From NCBI GenBank assembly GCA_044374295.1, contig JBILOU010000007.1:1-49059 (forward strand): 49,059 nucleotides of DNA. Reading direction: 5' to 3'. Positions 40,084-48,400 of this stretch are shown piece by piece. This stretch comes from CAIZGX01 sp044374295. Its GTDB lineage: Bacteria > Bacteroidota > Bacteroidia > Flavobacteriales_D > Sanyastnellaceae. The notes under the pieces are model-generated. The model was not told where the DNA came from. It saw only the letters and a program-made list of their open reading frames with translations, and made no database searches. Each line of letters begins with the position of its first letter. The first letter of the stretch is position 1. A program made the translations under genes and the position numbers.

Positions 40084-40318
40084 AGGGTTTATTTTAAGTT
40101 AAGGTTAGGCCAAGATAAAATAAATATTGAAAAAAAATAACTTTTTAAAAAAAACTATAAAATAGCCCCCTCGTTAACATAACATTAACTAAAGTATCGT
40201 TCAAATTTGAAAACTAATTTGTCATAAAGCTGGGGCAAAGCTGCATGATCGAAAAAAATCATCTGAAAAATTTGTGTAATTGAAAATTGGGATTACTTTT
40301 GCATCGCTTTACGGCAAC
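40084..40318. other. A+T-rich intergenic region upstream of the membrane protein and tRNA-Asp genes
   Basis: These 235 bases separate divergent units. Only the tRNA promoter (40271-40301) is clear. TATCTTGG on the minus strand at 40110-40117 is a weak -7 candidate for the membrane protein gene. The rest is A/T homopolymer-like with GTTAA/TTAAC inverted arms near 40175-40191. Confidence 0.5.
40271..40301 (+). promoter_or_regulatory. Consensus promoter TTTG-N19-TACTTTTG of tRNA-Asp
   Basis: TTTG at 40271-40274 and TACTTTTG at 40294-40301 are exactly 19 bases apart, a full match to the Bacteroidota housekeeping promoter. The tRNA begins 18 bases after the -7 element. Confidence 0.85.
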
Positions 40319-40392
40319 GGTCGGGTAGTTCAGTTGGTTAGAATACGTGCCTGTCACGCACGGGGTCGCGGGTTCGAGTCCCGTCCCGACCG
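40319..40392 (+). tRNA. tRNA-Asp (GTC)
   Basis: A 74-base cloverleaf with acceptor stem GGTCGGG/CCCGACC, D-arm around AGTTCAGTTGGTTAGAA, anticodon GTC at 40353-40355 in loop CTGTCAC, and T-arm GCGGGTTCGAGTCCCGT. G is the discriminator base; CCA is not encoded (CTA follows). The similarity to enteric tRNA-Asp is high throughout. Confidence 0.97.
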
Positions 40393-40403
40393 CTAACAAA
40401 GAA

Positions 40404-40434
40404 AAAGCCTCTTGAGATTCAAGAGGCTTTTTTT
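40404..40434 (+). terminator. Intrinsic terminator of tRNA-Asp
   Basis: AAAGCCTCTTGA and TCAAGAGGCTTT pair perfectly around GAT and are followed by a run of T to 40434, 12 bases after the tRNA. Confidence 0.92.
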
Positions 40435-40444
40435 ATTTGTTTTT

Positions 40445-40511
40445 GAATCAATCGTAAACGATCACACTAATCACTCCGTGATCAATTCTGCGAATCAATC
40501 GCAAGCGATCA
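40445..40511. repeat. Pair of 20-bp repeats with internal hairpins
   Basis: GAATCAATCG(T/C)AA(A/G)CGATCA occurs at 40445-40464 and 40492-40511, 47 bases apart, with two mismatches. Each copy holds ATCG-N4-CGAT, and ATCAC-TCC-GTGAT lies between them. The function is unknown; the site follows the tRNA terminator. Confidence 0.6.
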
Positions 40512-40531
40512 AACCTTCGGTGAAAATTTCG

Positions 40532-40568
40532 TACCTATTCTTCCCTTTTCTTATCCTCTCTTACCTTA
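40532..40568 (-). repeat. Polypurine 10-nt repeat at the stop of the outer-membrane lipoprotein gene
   Basis: Read on the minus strand, the stop TAA is followed by GGTAA, GAGAGGATAA, GAAAAGGGAA and GAATAGG. This is the same 10-base period and motif as the array after susD and the degenerate copy after the ABC ATPase gene. Confidence 0.7.
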
Positions 40569-41504
40569 CAGTTTCGATTTTCCAAGGCGCAACCTTAACC
40601 CTAACGAAGGAACAACGGTAACCCCTTTCATCTGGAAAGATTCGCCAACGAAGTTTTGAAGCGTGCCGTAATTCTGGTAGTAAACCGCTACGGCTGGGAC
40701 GAAATAGAAATAACGGAATCCGATTTTCATGTTGGCGAAGGCGCCGAAACTGCTGATGTTCTTGGTTTCCGTGATGGCTTTGGAATTCAATGCCGTTATT
40801 GCACCATTCGCGTCTTGAATGTACGCGTAGGTGAACGGCGTGGTTGAATAATTCATTCGCGTGAAATTATAGGCCAATCCAAACGAGATGGCTCCAATAG
40901 ACTCTTCATTGCCTAATCCGTAACTGAAAATCAAAGGAACCAAAACATCTCTTCGACTGAAATCGTATTGTAAACGCGAGTTAATTGGACGTGCCCAAAA
41001 TGGAAGAGAGATATCCTGACTTGAATACTGAAGCCCAATGCTTCCGTACCACTTGCTTGTAGCCGATTCTGAGAAGTCGTCTACATTTCCCAATGACCCT
41101 AAAAACTGATACTGAACATCAATTGCTTTGGCTCTTCCAGATCGCTTAAATCCAACATCGAATCGTTCAGCAATTCCGTAACGAATACCAAATTCGAATC
41201 CGCCACCCAATGGATCGAAGTTATTCGCCATGAGCGCCTCACCTACTTTCTGCCAATCGGCAGTTATGGCAATTGAGTCTGCTGCCGGTGAGCTTTGATT
41301 AGACGAATTTATCAAATTGTCAATGTCAATGTCGGCAGCGCTTGCCACCTTTAAAGCAGGCGCAGTAGCAATGTTGTACGTCTGATTGGTAGCCACTACC
41401 CAATTGCCTTTCGGAGTTACTTTTCCTGAATTCGTGATGGCTCTAGGGGCAACGCAACTTGTTACCGATACAAGCAATCCGAATATCCAAACGTACTTTT
41501 TCAT
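40566..41504 (-). CDS. Outer-membrane lipoprotein, probable beta-barrel
   Basis: A 312-residue protein with lipoprotein signal MKKYVWIFGLLVSVTSC (Cys17). From about residue 95 it is made of alternating aromatic beta-strands (FEFGIRYGIAERFDVGFKR, AIDVQYQFLG, KWYGSIGLQYSS, VLVPLIFSYG, GAISFGLAYNFTRM, ANMKIGFRYFYFVPAVAVYYQNYG, VTVVPSLGLRLRLG), as in outer-membrane barrels of about 8-12 strands. No family name is assigned. Its ATG abuts the mazG stop, so it is the last gene of the mutA-mutB-mazG operon, although no functional link is clear. Confidence 0.65.
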   Translation of the reverse strand: MKKYVWIFGLLVSVTSCVAPRAITNSGKVTPKGNWVVATNQTYNIATAPALKVASAADIDIDNLINSSNQSSPAADSIAITADWQKVGEALMANNFDPLGGGFEFGIRYGIAERFDVGFKRSGRAKAIDVQYQFLGSLGNVDDFSESATSKWYGSIGLQYSSQDISLPFWARPINSRLQYDFSRRDVLVPLIFSYGLGNEESIGAISFGLAYNFTRMNYSTTPFTYAYIQDANGAITALNSKAITETKNISSFGAFANMKIGFRYFYFVPAVAVYYQNYGTLQNFVGESFQMKGVTVVPSLGLRLRLGKSKL

Positions 41505-42281
41505 CTATGAATTCTTTGATAATTCCTTCGCGCGATTCCAATATGAGTCCATTTCATTCAAGGTCATTTCCCCCATTTGCTTGCCGTCTTTCGCGCTTTC
41601 CGTTTCCAAATACTGAAAACGATAAATGAATTTCTTGTTGGTCTTCTCTAATGCATCTTCCGGATGTATTCCCTTAAAACGCGCATAATTGATGAGTGAA
41701 AAAAGTAAATCGCCGAATTCTTCTTCTTGATCCTCTTTCGTTTTTGCTTCCTTGAATTCATTCAATTCTTCCAAAACCTTTTCCCAAACCTGATCAGAGT
41801 TTTCCCAATCGAATCCCACTCCTTTCGCTTTGTCTTGTATGCGCTGCGCCTTCACCATGGCCGGCAACGAACGCGGCACGCCTTCCAACACACTCTTCTT
41901 CCCTTCCTTCAATTTTAATTTTTCCCAATTGGAAAGAACTTCAGCTTCGTCTTTCACAACAGTATCTCCGTATATATGCGGATGTCTTGAAATTAATTTT
42001 TCGCAAATCGAATTCAACACATCGGCAACGTCGAATGCTTCAGTCTCGCTGGCAATGCGCGAATAAAAAACCAAATGCAAAAACAAATCGCCCAATTCTT
42101 TCTTCACCTCTTCCATATTTCCTTCTAGAATGGCATCTCCCAATTCATAGACTTCTTCAATGGATAAATGACGAAGACTTTCCAGCGTCTGCTTCATGTC
42201 CCACGGACACTTCTCGCGAAGCTCGTCCATGATGGTTAACAAGCGCTCGAACGCTTCCTTCTTCTGCTCTACTGTATTCAT
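41505..42281 (-). CDS. mazG: Nucleoside triphosphate pyrophosphohydrolase MazG
   Basis: A cytoplasmic all-helical NTP pyrophosphatase of 258 residues that removes aberrant or excess nucleotides. It shows two MazG domains: REKCPWDMKQTLESLRHLSIEEVYELGDAI (EExxE-type metal site, about 18-47) with ELGDLFLHLVFYSRIASE, and the second with VLEELNEFKEAKTKEDQEEEFGDLLFSLINYAR. Its length equals E. coli MazG. It overlaps mutB by four bases (ATGA) and abuts the lipoprotein gene. Its place in a methylmalonyl-CoA mutase operon probably reflects compaction rather than a shared pathway. Confidence 0.95.
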   Translation of the reverse strand: MNTVEQKKEAFERLLTIMDELREKCPWDMKQTLESLRHLSIEEVYELGDAILEGNMEEVKKELGDLFLHLVFYSRIASETEAFDVADVLNSICEKLISRHPHIYGDTVVKDEAEVLSNWEKLKLKEGKKSVLEGVPRSLPAMVKAQRIQDKAKGVGFDWENSDQVWEKVLEELNEFKEAKTKEDQEEEFGDLLFSLINYARFKGIHPEDALEKTNKKFIYRFQYLETESAKDGKQMGEMTLNEMDSYWNRAKELSKNS

Positions 42282-44329
42282 TCGCCTTGGAGTGCTTCGA
42301 TCATTAATGTTAAAATTTCTTGCGCCGCTGTGGCAATCTTAGTCCCTGGACCAAAGATGCCTACACATCCGGCGTTATATAAAAACTCAAAGTCTTGCTC
42401 GGGTATTACTCCGCCTGCAATAACGCCAATGTCTTCTCTTCCTAACTTCTTCAATTCAGAAATTAATTCCGGAATTAACGTCTTATGTCCAGCTGCTAAA
42501 GAAGATACTCCGACCATGTGGACGTCGTTTTCTGCGGCTTGCTTCGCGACTTCTGCTGGTGTCTGAAACAACGGTCCCATGTCTACATCGAATCCGATAT
42601 CTGCAAACGATGTGGCAATCACTTTCGCTCCGCGATCGTGTCCGTCTTGTCCCATTTTCGCAACCAAGATGCGCGGTCTTCTTCCGGCCAATTCAGCGAA
42701 TTCATCGGAACGTCTGCGTGCTTCAATAAAGTCTTTGTCCATTGCTGATTCATTAGAGTAAACACCTGAAATACTTCTGATCTGTGCGGAATATCTTCCG
42801 TACACCACTTCCAATGCACTTGAAATTTCACCTAAGGTTGCGCGCAAACGAGCGGCTTCAACCGATAAGGCCAAGAGATTTCCGATTCCGCTCTGTGCCG
42901 ATTCTGTTAAGGCTTTCAAGGCATCTTGACAAGCCTCTTCGTTACGTTCTGATTTCGTTTTTACTAATCTTTCGATTTGTGAAATACGCACAGCGTCGTT
43001 GTCTACTTGTAAAATATCCATGGCGCTTTCTTCTTCCAACTGAAAAATATTCACACCAATAATCTTGTCCCTTCCACTGTCTATACGCGCTTGCTTTCGC
43101 GCTGCTGCTTCTTCAATGCGCAACTTTGGAATACCGGCTTCAATGGCCTTGGTCATTCCGCCCATTTCTTCCACCTCTTCAATTAATTTCCAAGCGGCAT
43201 CCATGATTTCTTGCGTGCGCTTTTCAATGATCTCACTTCCTCCCCAAACATCTACCACTTCACACAACCCTGTTTCTTCTTGAATAATCAACTGCGTGTT
43301 TCGTGCAATGCGCGCGCTGTTGTCGGTTGGCAATGCAATGGCCTCATCGAGCGCATTCGTATGCAAACTCTGTGTTCCGCCCCATGCAGCGCCGAGGGCT
43401 TCAATGCAGGTGCGCGCAACGTTGTTGTATGGATCTTGACGCGTTAAACTCCAACCACTGGTTTGACAGTGGGTTCTTAACGCCATTGATTTTTCGTTTT
43501 TCGGGTTGAAGGACTTGATGAGTTGCGCCCACAACACACGGGCTGCGCGCATCTTCGCAATTTCAGTTACGGTGTCCATGCCTACGGCCCAGAAGAACGA
43601 CAAACGCGGAGCGAAATCGTCGATGCTCATTCCCGCTTTCAGGCCTGCGCGAACGTATTCCAATCCGTCGGCCAACGTATAAGCCAACTCAATTTCTTGC
43701 GTCGCACCAGCCTCTTGCATGTGATATCCGGAAATGGAAATCGGATTGAACTTCGGCATTTCCTTCGAACAAAATTCGAAGATGTCTGAAACAATACGCA
43801 TGCTTGGTGTAGGCGGATAGATATACGTGTTTCGAACCATAAACTCTTTCAGAATGTCGTTCTGAATGGTTCCGGTGAGTTGTTCTGGACGAACACCTTG
43901 CTCTTCAGCGGCGACGATGTAAAACGAAAGAATCGGTAGAACCGCACCGTTCATGGTCATGCTCACCGACATTTCGTTCAACGGAATTTCATGAAACAAG
44001 ACTTTCATGTCTTCCACTGAATCTATGGCTACACCTGCCTTCCCAACGTCTCCCTTCACGCGATCGTGGTCGCTGTCGTAACCGCGATGGGTAGCCAAGT
44101 CGAAGGCAACAGACAATCCTTTTTGTCCCATGGCCAAGTTGCGTTTGTAGAACGCGTTCGATTCTTCAGCGGTGCTGAATCCGGCATATTGACGAATGGT
44201 CCACGGACGCACGGTATACATACTCGCATACGGACCGCGTAAAAACGGCGCTGTGCCTGCTCCCCAAGTGGCAGCCTTCACTTCTTCGTTGAAGTTGAAG
44301 GGAACTTCTTTCCAATTCAATTTACTCAT
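42278..44329 (-). CDS. mutB: Methylmalonyl-CoA mutase large subunit
   Basis: This B12 enzyme converts succinyl-CoA and (R)-methylmalonyl-CoA, linking propionate metabolism and the TCA cycle. The TIM-barrel domain has RPWTIRQYAGFSTAEESNAFY and SGYHMQEAGATQEIELAYTLADG; the radical-stabilising Tyr lies in RGPYASMYTVRPWT. The C-terminal cobalamin domain carries the DxHxxG motif (GQDGHDRGAKVIA, His about residue 560) and VSSLAAGHKTLIPEL. At 683 residues it is somewhat shorter than the E. coli or human enzyme, at the N-terminus. It overlaps mutA upstream and mazG downstream by four bases each. Confidence 0.95.
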   Translation of the reverse strand: MSKLNWKEVPFNFNEEVKAATWGAGTAPFLRGPYASMYTVRPWTIRQYAGFSTAEESNAFYKRNLAMGQKGLSVAFDLATHRGYDSDHDRVKGDVGKAGVAIDSVEDMKVLFHEIPLNEMSVSMTMNGAVLPILSFYIVAAEEQGVRPEQLTGTIQNDILKEFMVRNTYIYPPTPSMRIVSDIFEFCSKEMPKFNPISISGYHMQEAGATQEIELAYTLADGLEYVRAGLKAGMSIDDFAPRLSFFWAVGMDTVTEIAKMRAARVLWAQLIKSFNPKNEKSMALRTHCQTSGWSLTRQDPYNNVARTCIEALGAAWGGTQSLHTNALDEAIALPTDNSARIARNTQLIIQEETGLCEVVDVWGGSEIIEKRTQEIMDAAWKLIEEVEEMGGMTKAIEAGIPKLRIEEAAARKQARIDSGRDKIIGVNIFQLEEESAMDILQVDNDAVRISQIERLVKTKSERNEEACQDALKALTESAQSGIGNLLALSVEAARLRATLGEISSALEVVYGRYSAQIRSISGVYSNESAMDKDFIEARRRSDEFAELAGRRPRILVAKMGQDGHDRGAKVIATSFADIGFDVDMGPLFQTPAEVAKQAAENDVHMVGVSSLAAGHKTLIPELISELKKLGREDIGVIAGGVIPEQDFEFLYNAGCVGIFGPGTKIATAAQEILTLMIEALQGE

Positions 44330-45447
44330 GACTGCACATATTTGTTTTCACCAACAACAACACGTTGTGCATGTTGAAGGCTTCTTTCCTCTTTGTTGTA
44401 TTGAATGAAGTTGAACAACTTCTCTGACGTTTCGAAATTCTTCATGATCTCAAAAGCCTTTACTGACAAGTCTTCCGTAAGTTTTTCCAACGAAAAACTT
44501 CCCTTCGCTAAATCTGAATATTGATCGAAGTAAGACTCTTCAATTAATAAGTGCTGAATGTTTCGTGCCCAGCGCAGATGATCACTATCATCTGCTCCCT
44601 TTGCGAATTCCATGGGAAGCACTTCTATGCGATTTGCTCCGCCAACGCTTGCTGCCAATGCTTGAATGGTAGAACGAATGAGATTGTTGTCGGTGTCTTT
44701 CTTCGCTTGGAAGTATCCGTCGGTTTGCACTTTCACGAACGCGTGATTCGAACAAGCGTGTTCAGGAGAACCTGATTTCATCACGTGCGACCACACAGCG
44801 CGGAAAGCGCGCAGCTTGGCGATTTCAACATACAGTTCACTTCCAACCGAAAAATGAAACAGCACTTGTGCGGAAGCCTCGTCTGTAGTTAGATGCGTAT
44901 TCTCAATGAATTCAATTCCGGATAAAGCCGCGAAAGCGATTTGTTCTGCTGCTGTTGCATGGGCTGCAAACGTATGATTTGCATGAATGTGTTTGGAATG
45001 AAACAGCGGCAACACTCCGGCGCGGTCTTGTTGCTCGTAGGCTTGTTTAATGGCGTCTATCTGATCGTCGGCTTGCTTAGCATGTGCTTCCAACTCCCAA
45101 TTGATGAAGCCGACGAAGATATCTTTCAACGCAACCTTCATATCACTAGCGTTGAAAGAAGCGGGAATGGTTAAGCTGTTCGCTCCACCATTCAAGGCTT
45201 CCAAAGCCAGCGCGTTCCAAGCCGTTGGATCTGTCGTTTGGAAAGACTGGTGCAACTGCCACGAAGGCGTTGCACGAAAAGTAACTTCGTTCGTTGAGCT
45301 ACCTTCGGTAGCATAGGGAAATAAAAAAATCCCTTCTTCTTTTTGGCGAACCAAAGAGCCGAGGGATTTTCCTTTTAATTCTTTTTCGGCTAGCGTCTGC
45401 CAGTCTTGAAGAGATTGATTTGAAAAAACTTCGCCACGAATATTCAT
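44326..45447 (-). CDS. mutA: Methylmalonyl-CoA mutase small subunit, short form
   Basis: This is the non-catalytic partner of MutB. It keeps the barrel-type sequence: LTTDEASAQVLFHFSVGSELYVEIAKLRAFRAVWSHV, then NLIRSTIQALAASVGGANRIEVLPME and LRWARNIQHLLIEESYFDQYSDLAKGS. At 373 residues it lacks the degenerate C-terminal B12-binding domain of classic ~600-residue small subunits. It is the first gene of the operon; TAACTTCG lies four bases before ATG 45447. Only 24 bases separate it from the stop of the giant secreted protein gene upstream. Confidence 0.9.
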   Translation of the reverse strand: MNIRGEVFSNQSLQDWQTLAEKELKGKSLGSLVRQKEEGIFLFPYATEGSSTNEVTFRATPSWQLHQSFQTTDPTAWNALALEALNGGANSLTIPASFNASDMKVALKDIFVGFINWELEAHAKQADDQIDAIKQAYEQQDRAGVLPLFHSKHIHANHTFAAHATAAEQIAFAALSGIEFIENTHLTTDEASAQVLFHFSVGSELYVEIAKLRAFRAVWSHVMKSGSPEHACSNHAFVKVQTDGYFQAKKDTDNNLIRSTIQALAASVGGANRIEVLPMEFAKGADDSDHLRWARNIQHLLIEESYFDQYSDLAKGSFSLEKLTEDLSVKAFEIMKNFETSEKLFNFIQYNKEERSLQHAQRVVVGENKYVQS

Positions 45448-45451
45448 GCAA

Positions 45452-45459
45452 CGAAGTTA
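45452..45459 (-). promoter_or_regulatory. -7 element TAACTTCG of the mutA-mutB-mazG operon
   Basis: It fits TAnnTT(T/C)G on the minus strand and ends four bases (TTGC) before ATG 45447. It lies in the 24-base gap after the preceding gene's stop, so no leader is possible between this element and the ATG. Confidence 0.5.
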
Positions 45460-45471
45460 ATTCGAAAATGC

Positions 45472-48400
45472 TTATCTGAACAGGGTCAATGTGCCCATTA
45501 ATTCCATAGGCTCACGTCCACCAATTGGCTTCACACGAAGCTTCCAAACGTAAGCGTCGTTCGGGACATAGTGGCTACCATTTCCGTCGAAGGTTCCGTT
45601 CCAACCCTTCTCTGGGTCATTGGTTTCAAAAATCATAATTCCCCAACGATCATAGATTCCAAAGTAGTAATCGCTCGGATCGTATGCATTCAGAACAGGA
45701 ATGAACACTTCATTCAAATTATCATCGTTCGGAGAGAATGTGTTTGGAACATAATACAAGAAAGGCTCTTTCGAGAAGTTCGCAATGATCGTGTCTGTTG
45801 TGTTGAACGAAGCCGACACTTGATCTGCTGTTAGGTTCGGATTGATAGGCGTTCCTGCCACAGACTGCCAACCGGTAAACATCCAATACGGCTCTGGAAT
45901 TGCAGTGAAATTCACAGGAACATTGTCTTCGTTTTCAATGGTGAGCATCGTTGTTGTTGAGTTACCCGTATCGAAAAGAACTGTTCCTGCAGTAGCTGGA
46001 TTTACAATTACCGTGAGCGGATGATGCGCAGTTACGTCGAATACTGCAACCAATGTATCTTCTTCAGTAAAGTTGAAATTCACATTCGTGCTCGAAATAT
46101 TCGGAGCCAATACGTGGTTATTTATTTCCCAGTGGTTGAATGCTGTCCATGAATCAATTGGTGAAGCCACGAAGTTCATGAATGTATTCTCGGCAAAGAT
46201 TTGTGTTGAAGGAAGTAGCGTCCATGGATTTCCATTCATAGTCACGGTTCCCGCTCCTGCTGGTTGAACATCCACGGTCAATGGGAATTCATCGATAATT
46301 GTGAATACCGCTACCAACGTGTCACTCACCATTAAATGTAAGATGACATCTGGAGTAAGTGTATTTGGGGCAAGCGGATGGTTGTTGATTTCCCAGTGGT
46401 CGAAAAGGGTTACACCAGGAATTTCATTTGCGTTGAAGGTGTAATCAACATCAGCTAAAATCTCGTTGTTCCATGGATAAGCTGCTAACACCGTTCCGTC
46501 CATGGTTACCGTTCCGGCTCCCACTGGAAATACATCTACCTGAAGAATCGCATGAGGAGTCTCGTCGAAAATAGCCACTAACGTGTCTGCAGCGCATGGA
46601 TTCAAATAAATTGAGGTGCTTGTTGTATTTGGAAGAAGTGTTGCATTCGTAGACTCCCAATGGTTGAATGTGAACCAAGGATTTGCAGTAACGCTTACGG
46701 TAGTTGAATCTCCAGCATTCACGCTGAAGGTCTCTGGGTAAGTGATTTGAGGAGTTCCGTTGAACACAATATTGCCGGCTCCTGCAGGAAAAACATCGCT
46801 CACAACTGTTACTGGTCCTGAAGCTGGAATACCAAATATGGCTTGAACAGTAACATCGGACTGAACAATTAAGGTTGTGATTGGAGCTGTTGGGTCTGCA
46901 ATTATTCCTGTTCCACTTATGATTTCCCAACCTTGGAAGGAACTGCATGGTCCGACTACAGAATCTACGATTGCCTCTAAATCTATTTCTAAATCTCCGA
47001 AATAGGTTCCTGAGTATGGCGCTTCATATGGACTTATTTCAGTCTCTCCAATGATGATATCACCCACTCCATCGATTTGGAAAGTTACGTTATAGGGTAC
47101 AACATCATAACAATCGACTATTCCGTCAATGATACTGTTGTTGCAACGAGCCAAAATGAAATCACGAACTTCTTGAACGTTGTTGTTCCAAGTATTGATA
47201 TTCCCGCCCCAGCGCTGAATTTGTCTTGGCATTTCTGGTTCAATTACCAATATCATGCTGTCCAACACTGCAATCATTCGTTCACAAGAGAAAATGGTGT
47301 TTGATAATTCAGCATAGCGTTGAATGTAGTCGGCGAAGAAATCCGGATTGTCAAACAAGGCGTTCAAAACAGGAATGTGCCCTTGTCCTCCAACATTTCC
47401 CTGCCCTTCTACCTGACAAGGGTCTGAAGTTGGCTGTGTGCTACTTACTCCTGTGTAATTGGCACCGTGACCAAAGGTGTTGTCATTATCCCAGAGGGCG
47501 TATCTCCATCGTCTACCGTCACCAAGCGGATTTGTACCGCGCCACCAGGCTGTGTTCCAATTTAACCAATCGGTACAAACGGTATAACCATTCAGAATGA
47601 AATAATCTATAAGACTCATGGTATTGAACTGTGAAACCACATAGTCGTAGTTGGCTTGATCGGCCATACTGTTGGAGGTTGTGAAGTTCACAAACGTATT
47701 CCACTGCGTTTGTGGGTTGAATGTTGGAGCTGCTGCGTATTCTGTCCATGTTCCTCCCCATGTTTTTAGAAAGTCTACGTTACCGGCGGGTTGATCGAAG
47801 TAATAGTCTGTATAGTCTGTGTCATCTACCTTCTCGCGAATTTCATACACGCCCCAATACTGTCCATTTATGTATAAAATACAACTTCTTGTTTTTCTCT
47901 CGTCAAGGTGAAGATCTGCAAGGATTGATAATTCGCAAACATAAGCATCGCGAATGTGCGCTCCTCCGTTTGAGAATGGGTAGTTGTCGTTAGCTGCTGC
48001 TTTGAATATTAGTCGTTGGTACGACTGGCGATCACTTGTGTGAAGCATTGGGTACTCTATCTCATGGTTATAACCAAGCGCATCACGTGTTACATAATCA
48101 AAACCTCTTTGTCCGTATGCATTGGAATCATTACCATGTTCGTTGCTGTCTCCAGAAGTTTCTACTGTAAATGTCCCATTTTGAAAAAACTCCAGGTGTG
48201 TAAGCTCATCCCCATTCCAACCTCCGTCTAACGTAGTTCCAGAGATAGACACAATTGGAATGGTGTGGTTATCATTTCCGAAGAAGTAAGTATTGGTTTC
48301 TGTGAAGGAAGGAAGTGTAGTCGCTGCTGGTGAGTATACTATTGCGCGAAGAACGGTAGTTGTATTGATGTTAATCGGACCAGTGTATAATGTGCTTGTG

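Noticed and set aside
40319..40511. tRNA-Asp with downstream repeats considered as an integration site
   Set aside because: The repeats do not copy the tRNA 3' end, and there is no integrase or foreign gene cluster nearby.
42330..45316. Many overlapping plus-strand frames opposite mutB and mutA
   Set aside because: They are shadows of two long, well-conserved mutase genes; none has a start signal or recognisable domain.
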